Shown here piece after piece: positions 21,363 to 31,764 of a stretch of 64,000 nt of DNA. Every line of letters begins with the position of its first letter. The first letter of the stretch is position 1. The position numbers and the translations under genes were made by a program. The notes beneath the pieces are model-generated. The model saw only the letters and a list, made by a program, of their open reading frames with translations, did not search any database and was not told the origin of the DNA. The stretch comes from Orientallactaga sibirica (lineage: Eukaryota; Chordata; Mammalia; Rodentia; Dipodidae): NCBI GenBank assembly GCA_036365145.1, contig JAEOAD010000001.1, positions 105,463,001 through 105,527,000 of the forward strand, given 5' to 3'.

Positions 21363-21455
21363 GGCATTAATATGCCTGTCTTAGAGAGAAGTAGAGAGGA
21401 GCTAAGAAACTTATGCAAAGTCACATTGTTAGTAAGTGGCAGGAGAAGTATTTAA
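21363..21455 (+). mobile_element. MIR SINE relic
   Basis: 'gaaacttatgcaaagtcaca' followed by 'ttgttagtaagtggcagg' matches the MIR core order (acttgcccaaggtcac ... agtaagtggcagag). Ancient and diverged. Confidence 0.65.
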
Positions 21456-21874
21456 GCACCATTATGGGATAATGGCACAACTGTTTCATTATAGTAAGCT
21501 GTCCGCCTGCAAGAAACAGTTGAAGATCAAAAGAAGGTAAATGCCAGAGGGCACTTGGGGAATAATTGCATTTATTGTTACTCTCCTTCTTGCTGATTAG
21601 GTAGGTGAGATACTGTCTCAATAAACACTTGCTGGATGAACAAACAGATGAATGGATAGAAGCCAAGGGTCTAACTTATATCCTCCAGCTTTACAAAGAG
21701 CAGCCACTCCTCCTCCTCCTTCACCCTCAGTCTGGTGAGCCTTCTAGACATGGCAAAGTAAGAGGAAGAGATACCTTTCAGAGAGTAATGATTATTATGT
21801 TGCTAGTCACCAATATCATGCTCAGAACTGTGTCAATAATTTTCTCTATAGTATTTAATCCCCAGTATAATCTT

Positions 21875-21933
21875 TTTTAAATATTTTATTATTTATTTAT
21901 TTATTTGAGAGAGAGAGATACAGAAATAAGCAG

Positions 21934-21973
<40 letters not shown>

Positions 21974-22128
21974 GGTGCGCCAGGGCCTCCAGCCACTGCA
22001 AACGAACTCCAGATGCATGCACCCCCTTGTGCATCTGGCTCACGTGGGTCCTGGAGAATCAAGCCTCGAACCGGGGTCCTTAGGCTCCATAGGCAAGCGT
22101 TTAACCGCTAAGCCATCTCTCCAGCCCT
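21875..22128 (-). mobile_element. tRNA-derived SINE, minus strand
   Basis: Flanked by the perfect 13-bp duplication ccagtataatctt (21862-21874, 22129-22141). The GA tract is long. The body belongs to the subfamily whose sense end reads with 'ctggagaatcaagcctcgaa' on the plus strand (also at 29089 and 34895). It lies 64 bp from an oppositely oriented copy. Confidence 0.93.
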
Positions 22129-22192
22129 CCAGTATAATCTTATACATGAAAAACAGCGAGGTTCTGAGATGTTAATTTAAACTTACCTGGTA

Positions 22193-22381
22193 TAAGGCAC
22201 TTACCTGCAAAGTCAGAGGACCCAGGTTCCATTCCCTAGTACCCACGTAAGCCAGATGCACAGGGTGGCATGTGCATCTGGAGTTCGTTTGCACTGGCTG
22301 GAGGCCCTGGCGTGCCCATTCTCTCTCTCTGTCTCCCTCTCTGTCTCATAAATAAATAAATAAGATATTTTTAAAACACAC
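22193..22381 (+). mobile_element. 5'-truncated tRNA-derived SINE
   Basis: Starts inside the A-box region at 'taaggcacttacctgcaaag', lacking the first ~20 bases of the head, and runs to an AAATAAATAAG tail. A perfect 18-bp duplication atttaaacttacctggta flanks it (22175-22192 and 22382-22399), so the truncation happened at insertion rather than by later loss. Confidence 0.93.
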
Positions 22382-22399
22382 ATTTAAACTTACCTGGTA

Positions 22400-22900
22400 G
22401 CCCAGCTAGTGATTGACAGAGTCAATGAACAAGTTCAAGTCTTAGATTTTGAAGCCCACGCTCTCCTTGCAGTATCAAATTGCCCCAAGTGAGGTTTCCT
22501 TCCTGAACTTCAGGAGTAACTCCCTGTGCAGCATTTCCACCCTGCAGCCGATGCTGTTAAGGGTTCCTACATTCAACCCTTGACCTTTACGACAGGCAGT
22601 TCTCAAATCCTCTATGACTCCTTCACTGCATGGTCAAATCACAGAACAAGGCAGAAGTGTCAGAGACTTAATGTTCCTGGGCGAATTGTCAATCAAGAAA
22701 GGACAGGAATACTCCAGCCCTGTAGGAGATCGTCTGATTCTTGATTAAGAAGTGTGCCCCACATAGTCCCTCAGGATCTGCTACAAGACTGACCCCCAGG
22801 TGCCCACCAGTGTCTGCTCATGGGCATACCCTCTTTAGGTCCTCACTTTCCCCTCAGAACTCAGCTCAATGACCTATACTTATATTTTTCCTTAGGCTGC
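22400..22900. other. No feature identified
   Basis: Single-copy-like sequence. A 72-codon frame at 22526-22744 resembles nothing known. Confidence 0.4.
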
Positions 22901-23385
22901 TGTATTAGTCAGGGTTCTCTAGAGGAACAGAACCAGGGTAGAATGAATCTATATTACACAGGGGATTTATCAGACTGGCTTACACAATATAGGCTGGGCA
23001 GTCCGACAATGGCTGTCTGCATGCGAGAAAGCCCCAGAGCCTGATAGCTGCTCATTCCACGAGGCTGGATGCCTCAGCAGTCCCAATCTAGCGCTGGAGA
23101 ATTCCTGGAGGGCCACTGGTCCTCAGTCCTCATTGGAAGGCCAAAGGTCTTAGGATAGCAGCAACAGGGGATATGCGCTCTCCAGCAAGTTGCAAGGGCA
23201 ACCAGACAAAAGTACTGCTTTGTTTTGGAACCTCTTTATACATAGGCTGCCTTCGTCAGGGGAGCCTTTTCCTCTCCTCTTCCTGCAGTTCATCCTTCCA
23301 GGAAACTCCCTCACAGACCTGCTCAGGACGCATGTCTGTTACTTGATCTAATCGAGTTGGTAATAGAGATTAACTGTCATAGACA
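22901..23385 (-). mobile_element. MLT2-like ERVL LTR, minus strand
   Basis: Begins TGTATTAGTCAGGGTTCTCT (antisense of the typical LTR 3' end) and ends 'aactgtcatagaca'. Internal antisense blocks include 'gaaactccctcacagacctg' (sense of the conserved tgtgagggagtttcc). No matching 5-bp flanks (gctgc / acttt), so the edges may have drifted. Confidence 0.75.
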
Positions 23386-23925
23386 ACTTTTCTCAGTGTC
23401 TAGAAGCCAGGGACGTCCCTGCCCCAAGACAGTGACATGATGTAAATGAAATCCTGCTCAGCACTAAGTATCGTCTGTGATGAAAGAAATGTTTTCTTCT
23501 TTCATCTTGCTTCTCTGTAGATAGACTGACTGGTGGGGAGTGTTGATTGATGGCTAGGTAGTCTTACCCCTCTGAAAGAATAAATGGGTTTTCCAGAGTC
23601 ACATGACTCCTACTGAAGAGGGGATCTCTGGAATGTTTGGGCCAATGATTTGAAAAATTCTCCCATGTGCCTCTGCTTTTGGTGCCAGCAGACTGTGGAT
23701 TCATTGCTCAGGGGAGCACATGGGAGTGCGTCTGGTAAGGCGCTGATACTTCCGCTGACTTGACTGCAGGGTGAGAACGCTCAAAAGGGCTCAGCCTGAG
23801 CCTGAATGTGTCACCCTGGGAAGCTTAATGATAAAATGTATCATGGCCATAAAATAATTCCCAGGAATCTGTAAGCCTCAGATTGACATCCTAGTCTATA
23901 GTTACTCTTTTAGATCATCCATAAT
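23386..23925. other. No feature identified
   Basis: Single-copy-like; no gene or repeat recognised. Confidence 0.4.
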
Positions 23926-23928
23926 TAT

Positions 23929-24101
23929 TGAGTGTGTGCAGGTGGCGCACGCCTTTAATCCCAGCATTTGGGAGGCACAGGTAGGAGGATTGCCATGAGT
24001 TCAAGGCCACTGTGAGACTACATAGTGAATTCCAGGCCAGCCTGGGGCTAGAAAAAGCACCACCACCACCACCAACAACAAAAATTAGGGCCTGGAACAC
24101 C

Positions 24102-24133
<32 letters not shown>

Positions 24134-24172
24134 GCCTCTTTCTCTCAAAATAAATAAAGAAATAAAACATTT
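23929..24172 (+). mobile_element. B1 joined to a tRNA-SINE 3' tail
   Basis: B1 (23935-24055: 'ggcgcacgcctttaatccca', 'ttcaaggccactgtgagac') is followed, through CACCACC and AACAACAA runs, by the 3' end of the tRNA SINE ('gggcctggaacacccttt', CT tract, AAATAAATAAAG). The flanks ccataattattga and ccatcattaataa are only roughly similar, so a single insertion is possible but not shown. Confidence 0.7.
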
Positions 24173-24344
24173 AGCCATCATTAATAAAGTGCTTTGACAA
24201 ACATTAGCCCTTTAATTCCTGGATTGTGGGATGGCCTGAAAGGTGGAGGAGAGCGAACAGATAGCATGGGATACCTGACTTTGCAGTGGTGATCATCAGT
24301 GAATACAGAAACATTTCAATATTTTAACAACCATCCCCGTCACA

Positions 24345-24500
24345 AGGTGCATAATGACTGCATGTGTGCTTGGTGTCTGGCACTACGCTAGGTGCTGGGA
24401 AAATAGCAGTGAAATGAAGCAGATTTCATTCTTATTATCTAGGGACATGGACTGTCTTCACTTCATCACACTAATGAGCATATGATTATAAGCTGGGATG
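24345..24500 (+). mobile_element. L2-like relic
   Basis: 'gtctggcactacgctaggtg' then 'ctgggaaaatagcagtgaaa' matches the L2 3' end pattern (tgccaggcactgtgctaggc ... cagcagtgaa). Ancient. Confidence 0.55.
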
Positions 24501-26360
24501 AATGTTCACAAGGAAAGAAACTTCGCTGGGAGAGTAGGAAATGTAGAAACTTTACTTGGTGCCAGGTCAGAGCAGACCTCCCTGAGGAAGCACACCAGCC
24601 AATGCCTGCCAGTGAATTAAAGTGAGGAAGGGACAAGACCTTTCCAGAAAGGGAACAGCACTCATGGCAAAGCTTCGGAGTTGAAGCTAATCCATTGGAG
24701 GAGAGAAAGAAAGCTGGTGTGCCTTGAATAAGGAGAACTGGGTGCGGAGTGGTTCAAGAAAACTCAAGGGGCTAAGTGGACAATTGCACGCCCACAATGG
24801 TCGTGGGTGCTAGAGTTCTGGAATACACTTAGGAGTTTGAGCAGAGGGAAGGACAGCTTGCTCCAGGTGGTGACTGAAAAAGTGGAGGGGCAATCGGTCG
24901 GGAAGAAACTGGGCGGGGAAAGGTGGTGATGGCTCAAACCATGGGCTGACTTCACTTTCCGATTCCTTTAACTATGGCAGGCAGAGCCCTTACTAAGATG
25001 GGACTTTGGAGTGGGACTCACTCTGTGCCTTCACGAGGTCTCACACACTCGGTGGGCCTCAATTTCCTTATTTGTATATGGCGGAATGGGTTCTGTGATC
25101 CCCAGAACTTGTGAGCCAGTTCCCCCCACGACAGGAGCAAATAAGAACAACCTAAACAGTAGTCAAGGCTGCTGTCGCCTTCCAAAGAAACCCCGCGAGC
25201 TGTGGTTTATAGGCTGTGGTTTCCTAAAGTCCTACGACACAAAGCTTAGGTCTCCCTGAGCTGTCTCCGTTGATCGTAGTTGCTCCTCAGCTTGCTCCCC
25301 ACCTGTAGTCCTCACTGACTTATTTCAGAATGGATGGTGTCGAATCAGGAGGACCCTGTGGGCTTTCCTACACCCAGACCTCATGAAGTTCCTTTGACCC
25401 GGTCCCTGTGGCAGTTGCACATCCGGGCATTCTAGATGTCTTGTTTACCCGTGGCAGGCTTTGGCTATCTCCCCAAGCGCATGGAGCACCTGAGTGGGAT
25501 TGCTGCAGAGGGCCTGGATCAGGGATATGGCTAGAAACTTGCTCATTCTGTGGAGAATGTGAGAATCAGAAGTCAGCCCAGGCTAACCACACTGGTTTGG
25601 ATTCCATGAACCCAGATTCCCTTTGTCCTTCCTAGTGGGGAGGGATGATATTTATTCATTATTTATTGTTCTGACCAGAGTCTTGTTTCCCCCAGTGACA
25701 TCCTGGAAGATGGCTCCTGCAGTGGCTGTGGCTGGGTAGGGCCTCTTCCCTCTCCCTTTTCGTATTACTCCGTGCACAAATCCATTAGTATTGCTTTTTC
25801 TTGAGCATCCAAGATGTTATAGCCCACCACTCAAGCCATCCAAACGACATTTCAGCCTTTCATTGGAAGACAATTGTGTCTTCAGTCAAAGACCTCTTGA
25901 CAAGAGAAAATAGGGGCCTGGGATAGAATAATGCAGCCAAGTGCTTACTGTCCACCTGCAGAATGTGACTCTGTGTGCCATTACTTCCCAAATTGTCGTG
26001 CTGAAAGACTTCTCTTGTTTACATCTTTTTACGCCCCTGCATTTAACCTTGGGGTCCAAAGACTCTCTCCCCTTCCTTCATCTTACCACAGCAATTATTT
26101 CCTTTGTGGCTTTCATTTTATGTAATTATGCTGGGCTGTCATCACACAAGTATTTACTGAGTGGCATTGCACAATAAGACTCTGCCTCCAGTTCCCTCCG
26201 CTCTGGAAAGCTCCGTAGATCATTTACTGACTTGAATCATTTGGGTTTTCTCAAGAGTTCTGTCCCTCAAGTGAAATGGAGAAGCTATGTACCTGAAAAC
26301 CAACCAAACAAGAAAGGATGGTGGATGACAATGGGTTGTGATCTTATCTCAGAGTACCCC
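24501..26360. other. Single-copy-like sequence with a possible MIR relic
   Basis: No gene recognised. 'cctcaatttccttatttgta' at 25058-25077 resembles the MIR end ('cctcagtttcctcatctgta'). Short open frames at 25011-25259, 25408-25635 and 25931-26177 match nothing. Confidence 0.4.

Positions 26361-26419
<59 letters not shown>
26361..26419. repeat. (CT)n(CA)n compound microsatellite
   Basis: About 15 CT units pass directly into about 14 CA units. The open frame across it is an artefact. Confidence 0.95.
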
Positions 26420-26421
<2 letters not shown>

Positions 26422-26494
26422 CAGTTGCCAACACTATGATCATGTCTGGGTGATTTTCAGGCTGAGTGGACAGGTACTTAAAAAAAATTTTATG

Positions 26495-26668
26495 AAGCCA
26501 GGTGTGGTGGCACATGCCTCTAACCCCAGCACTCAGGAGGCAGAGATAGGTGAATCACTGTGAGTTCCAGGCCACCCTGAGAGTACATAGTGAATTCCAG
26601 GTCAGCACAGGCTAGAGTGAGACTCTCCCTCAAAAAACAAAAAGCAAAACAAAACCAAAAAAAAAATA
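26495..26668 (+). mobile_element. B1 SINE
   Basis: 'agccaggtgtggtggcacat', 'aggaggcagagataggtgaa', 'ctagagtgagactctccctc', then an A-rich tail. It lies directly before an old L1M fragment. Confidence 0.92.
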
Positions 26669-27290
26669 TGGAAAAATTAAATGTATAAAAATAGACAGGA
26701 TATTGCTGGTAGGGATGTAAAATGACACAGCATTTTGGAAAACAGATTGGTAATTTCTTAAATGTTAAACATAGTATCCCGATATGACCCAGCAAGTTCA
26801 CTCCTAGGTATATATTCAGGAGAAATAAAGGCCTGTGTACATGAAAACTTACACATAAATGTGCCATTCAAAATGCCCCAAACTGGAAACACCCCAAATG
26901 TCCATCAACTAGAGTCTAGATAAATAAAATGTGGTACATCCATACAATAAAATATTTGGCCATAAAAAGACAATGTTGACCTATGCTGCAACCTATCTTG
27001 AAACCTTGAAAACATTACTCTTAGTGAAATCGACCAGTCATCTTGTAGGATTCCATTTATAAGAAATATGTGAGAATCAGCAAGTCTACAGAGGTGGAGA
27101 ATATATTAGTAGTTTCCTAGGGCTGGGAGAGGGAGTAAGGTAGAATTGGGTAATTATGGCTAAGGGGTACAAAGTCCATTTTGGGGGGTAACGACAATGT
27201 TAAGATTAGCTGTTTCATTGAATGCTATCCTTTAAGTGGGTATGCTCTATGGTACATGAAGTATGTCTCAATAAAACTATTTAAAGGGAG
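26669..27290 (+). mobile_element. Old L1M 3' end
   Basis: Classic L1M 3' region: 'aaatgtccatcaactagagt', 'gtggtacatccatacaataa', 'aaccttgaaaacattactct', 'tgtctcaataaaactattta'. Sense orientation. Part of it (26929-27159) is present again at 27842-28052. Confidence 0.9.
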
Positions 27291-27836
27291 AAAATGTATA
27301 CTAGTACAGAAAAGCCTGTTTGCCCTTCTCACAGCCTTGCAATTATTAGCTTGCACCACCCCATATTTTCATCCTTTCCTTCTCAGACTTTATTTAATAT
27401 CATCCCCTCTGTATTTTAGCATGTACCCTAAAAATTCAGGGTTCTTTAAAAATAGCCATTGATGCATCTAAAAATTTAACAATATCATTATTCAAGTTTC
27501 TCTTTGTCATATATAATTATAGATGTCTGAATTAGGATCCAAATTAGGCTTGAATATTGGAGGTGAGTGCAGTGTTCCTGCCCTTTAACCTATAGATGGA
27601 CTCTCTCTTTTCTCTCTCTCTCTCTTTTCTCTCTCTCTCTCCTTTGAAACTCATTTAAAATACGTCAGAAAGTAAGCCATTTGTTCTAGGCTGTGCCTCA
27701 GTACAGACTTGGATGATTGCATCCCTGTGTGTAATTCAATGTGTTCTTCTTCCTCTATTTCTCTTGTAAATTGATGCTTCCTTCTAGGTGCATGGGATTC
27801 TATTTATTGAGTCCTTCCCTCAGGAGGCTCAAGATG
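27291..27836. other. No gene; CT-rich run at 27600-27645
   Basis: Single-copy-like AT-rich sequence and a TCTCTTTTCTC-type low-complexity run. Confidence 0.4.
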
Positions 27837-27841
27837 CCCAG

Positions 27842-28052
27842 ATGTGGTACATCCATACAATAAAATATTATTTGGACATAAAAAGACAACATTGACCTAT
27901 GCTGCAACCTATCTTGAAACCTTGAAAACATTACTCTTAGTGAAATTGACCAGTCATATTGTAGGATTCCATTTATAAGAAATATGGTGGAGAATATATT
28001 AGTAGTTTCCTAGGGCTGGGAGAGGGAGTAGGGTAGAATTGGGTAATTATGG
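27842..28052 (+). repeat. Second copy of an L1M segment (local duplication)
   Basis: By eye, about 97% identical to 26929-27159 over shared positions, apart from a missing block of about 23 bases and a 3-base gap. It shares private changes of that copy, such as 'ctgcaacctatcttgaaacc'. Independent L1M copies would be far more diverged, so local duplication or gene conversion is inferred. Confidence 0.85.
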
Positions 28053-28454
28053 TTGCCTGTGATTGAATCACTTGCAACCATCAAGCGTTGGGATGCATAA
28101 CAATGGGAGGATTTTTTTTTTTTCTTCAAAGAATGTCTAGAATTCTTTCTCCATAGAAGCCAGGTTTCTTAAATCTCCCTTTCCTGAAATCATCCGAAAC
28201 TCACCCAGTCCTGAGGTGGATCCTGAGCTTTGGGAGATGAACACAGTGCTGAGGCACTTCCCCTGAAGCTTCTAAAACCCCATTGTCTTACCCCAATGCA
28301 CAATGGGAGCCAATGGGGCCGCTTGGTGCAGGGATCAGAAGGGCCAGAACCTTCGCACCTCCTGCCCCTTCTCCTAAGGTCCATCTGCTCTTCCTCCCAC
28401 ACTCAGCATGTTCACACATCGCCACACTCTCACTCGTGCCTGTTCTCTGCTTGA
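28053..28454. other. No feature identified
   Basis: Single-copy-like sequence; overlapping short open frames on both strands have no recognised similarity. Confidence 0.4.
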
Positions 28455-28610
28455 CTTGTTCATTTATTCACCAAATATTTACTGAACACCTGCTGTGTAC
28501 CCAGCACCATGCCAGGAACTAAGGAGAGAAAAATAAACAAGAGTCTGTTTTCCACCCTAAGAAACTTGCAGTTCATTGGGGGCAGGGAACCCACAAGTGA
28601 ATAGATCATT
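28455..28610 (+). mobile_element. L2-like relic
   Basis: 'atttactgaacacctgctgt' and 'gtacccagcaccatgccagg', then 'gagaaaaataaacaagagtc' follow the L2 3' end layout. Confidence 0.65.
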
Positions 28611-28809
28611 GTGAAATTCCTCTCGTCCATCAAGACTCAACCCACTTGTCACCTCCCATGCGAGGTCTTCTCTGTCCTTCCTCCCCTCCTGTTCATCCAA
28701 CAGAACTGACTGTTCTTTGTGTGGTCCCTCTTCCCCCACTGCTAGTCCAGTGTTATACTGAGGCAGGAGCATGGCTATCTACATTGTGAGCTCCCCTGTG
28801 ACTTGATCT

Positions 28810-28920
28810 GAATGAAGAGAGATCCACTAGTCCTTACAGCTTGTTTCTGTCACTGACTAGCTGTAGGATTTGGGGCAGCGATTTCATTTCACTAATCTCC
28901 ATTGTAGTACGAGGCTAACC
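28810..28920 (+). mobile_element. MIR relic
   Basis: 'gtcactgactagctgtagga' followed by 'tttcactaatctccattgta' follows the MIR core pattern (actagctgtgtgacc ... cctcatctgtaa). Confidence 0.6.
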
Positions 28921-29088
28921 ATAGGAGCATGGGGAAAGGGTTGAATTGAGAGGATTGAAAACTAAGGAGAGATCGCACGCATGGTTTCTAGCTACTGTCC
29001 TTATCCTCTGTGCAGTGCACTGCTTAGCACTCAAGACACCACATTTTCTGTATCTGTCATTAATGGATGGGGTGCAATCTTCACTTTT

Positions 29089-29313
29089 TAAAAAAATATT
29101 TTATTTATTTATTTGTGAGAGAGAGAGACAGAAATAGGCAGGTAGAGAGAGAGAGAATGGGTGCGCCAGGGCCTCCAGCCGCTGCAAACGAACTCCAGAT
29201 GTGTGCACCCCCTTGTGCACCTGGCTTACGTGGGTCCTGGAGAATTAAACCTCGAACTGGGGTCCTTAGGCTCCACAGGCAAGCGTTTAACCGCTAAGCC
29301 ATCTCTCCAGCCC
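29089..29313 (-). mobile_element. tRNA-derived SINE, minus strand
   Basis: The perfect 16-bp duplication tgcaatcttcactttt flanks it (29073-29088, 29314-29329). Little diverged, with body 'cctccagccgctgcaaacga' and head 'cgctaagccatctctccagc'. Same subfamily as 21875-22128. Confidence 0.95.
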
Positions 29314-29357
29314 TGCAATCTTCACTTTTAAGCCATCTGCAAACCAGTAAATGAATC

Positions 29358-29512
29358 CAGGCTTGGTGGCACATGCCTTTAATCCCAGCACTCTGGAGGC
29401 AGAGGTAGGAGGATTGCTGTGAGTTCAAGGCCATCCTGAGACTACATAGTAAATTCCAGGACAGCCTGGACTACAGTGAAACCCTACCTAGGGAAAAAAA
29501 AAAAAAAACCTC
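29358..29512 (+). mobile_element. B1 SINE
   Basis: 'aggcttggtggcacatgcct' to 'gaaaccctacctagggaaaa'. The short direct repeat cagtaaat on both sides (about 29344 and 29512) is a likely target duplication. Confidence 0.92.
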
Positions 29513-29519
29513 AGTAAAT

Positions 29520-30387
29520 CAGTGTGAAAGATAATTAATGGAGTATCTTAGAGCACCTGGTCGGGGGATGCTGGATGTCACCATTTGTCCTCAGCCACAG
29601 TGGTTCTCAACTGGGAAATAACTGTGTCCTCCTCCCAGGACGTTGGTAATGTCTACAAGGATCTTAGCTGTCACAACTGAGCATGGCCCTGCCGGCATCT
29701 AAGGAGTAAAGGGGTACTCCTAAATATCCTATAAGGTACAGGACAGCCCCTTTCACCTCCCCAAAATGAATCCTCCAGCCCAAAATGTCCATCTAGAAAT
29801 TCACTTTTAGAGTCGTTATATTCAAAATGTGCTCAACAGACCAGTAGCATCATCATCACGTGGGCGCCTGCTAGCAATGCGATATCCTGGGCTCTAAGCT
29901 GTGCCTGCTGCAGCAGGATCTAAACTTTACCAGGTCTCGTCACACACACTCCAGGTAGGAAAGCAGTGTTTCTTATGCTTGGAGACCTATTAGAATCACT
30001 TGGAGAAGGAGTGGTAAACATCCCAGTTCAAGACCTTATACTGTACTAGTGGCATCAGAATACCTGGATCGGAATCCAAACACTGATCTCTTTAATATCT
30101 GCCCCAGGGGGTTCCAACAGGCAGCTGCGGAGGCTGAGAATTGCAGATCTGTGAGTCCGTAGTCTGACGGGGTGGGCGATTTGGTGGTATCTATCTCCTA
30201 GCTCACGGCCACAGTTGCTTCTATAAGAACTGAGGGATATTCATCCAACAGTGGAGACCAGCTGATTGGAATCTCTGGAGCCCAGAGGCCTATGACAGGG
30301 GTGATCTTGGACAAGTCAGGTCCCACCCTACCATTACCACATCATCAGGGCTGCCTCATTTCTTTTGTCTGTTGAAAGGTCTTCTAG
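29520..30387. other. Single-copy-like sequence, no gene seen
   Basis: No gene or repeat recognised over about 870 bp. Confidence 0.4.
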
Positions 30388-30511
30388 CCAGGCATGGTAG
30401 TGCACACCGTTAATCCCAGCACTTGGGAGGCAGAAGTAGGAGGATCACTGTGAGTTAGAGGCCAGCCTGAGCCTACACAGTGAGTTCTAGGTCAGCCTGG
30501 GCTAGAGTGAG
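30388..30511 (+). mobile_element. B1 SINE, host of nested insertions
   Basis: 'agccaggcatggtagtgcac' to 'gggctagagtgagac'. Its A-rich tail is interrupted at 30521 by a SINE insertion and resumes after 31136 as 'gaaaataaataaataaac'. Confidence 0.9.
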
Positions 30512-30521
30512 ACACTTTCTT

Positions 30522-30557
30522 TTTTTAAAAAAAAAATAAATTTATTTATTTGAGACA

Positions 30558-30601
<44 letters not shown>

Positions 30602-31126
30602 CAGATATAGTTAGAGAGAGAATGGGCATGCCAGGGCTTCCTGCCAGTGCAAATGAACTCCAGACACATGTGCCACCCTGTGCACCTGGCTTATGTGGAT
30701 ACTGGGGAATTGAACTAGGTCTTTAGGCTTCCCAGACAAGTGCCTTATTGCAGTTAGGTTCACATTGCTGTTAGAAATCACCTGACCAAGAGCAGTTTTG
30801 GGGACAAAAAAGGTTATTTTGGCTTACAGACTTGAGGGGAAGCTCCATGATGGCAGGGGAAAATGATGGCATGAGCAGAGGGTGGACATCACCCCTGGCC
30901 AGCATAAGGTGGACAATAGCAACAGGAGAGTGTGCCAAACACTGGCAAGGGGAAAGTGGCTATAACACCCATAAATCCATCCCCAACAATACACCACCTC
31001 CAGGAGGCTTTAATTTCCAATTGTCATCAGTTAGGGAGACTAGCATTCAGAACACCTAAGTTTATGGGGGACACCTGAATCAAACCACCACACGCCTTAA
31101 CTGCTAAGTCATCTCTCCAGCCCAAA
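30522..31126 (-). mobile_element. tRNA-derived SINE split by an LTR, minus strand
   Basis: SINE parts lie at 30522-30745 and 31093-31126 (the head, 'ctgctaagtcatctctccag'). The flanking duplication is acactttctt (30512-30521, 31127-31136). The interruption is a MaLR LTR at 30746-31092. The SINE itself landed in the tail of the B1 at 30388. Confidence 0.9.
30746..31092 (-). mobile_element. MaLR solo LTR nested in a SINE, minus strand
   Basis: Minus-strand LTR starting TGTGGTGGTTTGATTCAGG with 'gtgtcccccataaacttagg', and a 3' end 'agtctgtaagccaaaataac'. The 5-bp flanks tgcct (30741-30745) and cgcct (31093-31097) differ only by a CpG-type transition. Closely related to 3948-4299. It must be younger than its host SINE. 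Confidence 0.88.
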
Positions 31127-31168
31127 ACACTTTCTTGAAGAAAATAAATAAATAAACAAATAAATAAA

Positions 31169-31615
31169 GGCTGAGCGAGAAGACAGGTGACTGCAAACCT
31201 CCCCAAATCACCCGGGAAAAGAAAACCACATTGAGTGTTGGAGAAACGCGACTTAACCTCAAACGTTTTGTCCCAAACCTCCCAAATCACCGGGAAAAGA
31301 AAACCACATTGAGGGGAGGGAAGAGGGGTTTATTGAGGGGAGATATTTAGGGTGTTTTGAGGAAGGGGGTGGGAAGAGGGGATGAGAGAAAGGTATAAGG
31401 GCCAATATACTTTGAGGAAGGGGGTGGGAAGAGGGGATGAGAGAAAGGTATAAGGGCCAACAGTATTTCATCACGTCAGCAGCAGCTGGGTGGAGGCAGT
31501 TTCAGCTTAGGTGCTGAGTCAAGGGCAGGTACTCAGGCTCGACTAGGCCTTACCGGGAATAGGCCAAGATTGGCTGGGCTAACCACTGCGGCTTCACACC
31601 GGGCAGAGCCCAACA
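31169..31615 (-). repeat. ERV 3' LTR
   Basis: Ends (sense start) at TGTTGGGCTCTGCCCGG next to the polypurine tract. It contains two 55-bp tandem units (31356-31410 and 31411-31462) in the sense-upstream half and an internally repeated block (31198-31233 and 31276-31314). Relative to the other LTR it lacks the outermost ~78 bp (counterpart 36661-36737). Confidence 0.9.
31329..31334 (-). terminator. Polyadenylation signal AATAAA in the 3' LTR
   Basis: Sense AATAAA; the matching site in the other LTR reads AATAAG (mutated). An AT-rich TATA-like stretch (sense CTAAATATCT, 31341-31350) lies about 10 bp upstream. Confidence 0.5.
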
Positions 31616-31626
31616 TCTCCCCTTTG
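31616..31626 (-). other. ERV polypurine tract
   Basis: Sense CAAAGGGGAGA immediately before the TG of the 3' LTR, the normal plus-strand primer position in retroviruses. Confidence 0.85.
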
Positions 31627-31764
31627 TTTTTGTAAGAACGGTGGATGGCATAGTCCCTGTCCTAGGTTGTTCCCTCTGGGAACCTTACCCGCCTCTGGGC
31701 ACTATGCCTCTAGCCTGTTGACCACCCACGCCCTGTCTTAGGTTGCCTCAGCCTGTCTGAGAGC

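Noticed and set aside
30746..31092. Initial reading as a hAT DNA transposon with 8-bp duplications
   Set aside because: The 5-bp flanks, TG...CA-type ends and the AATAAA-type 3' region on the minus strand fit a MaLR LTR better.
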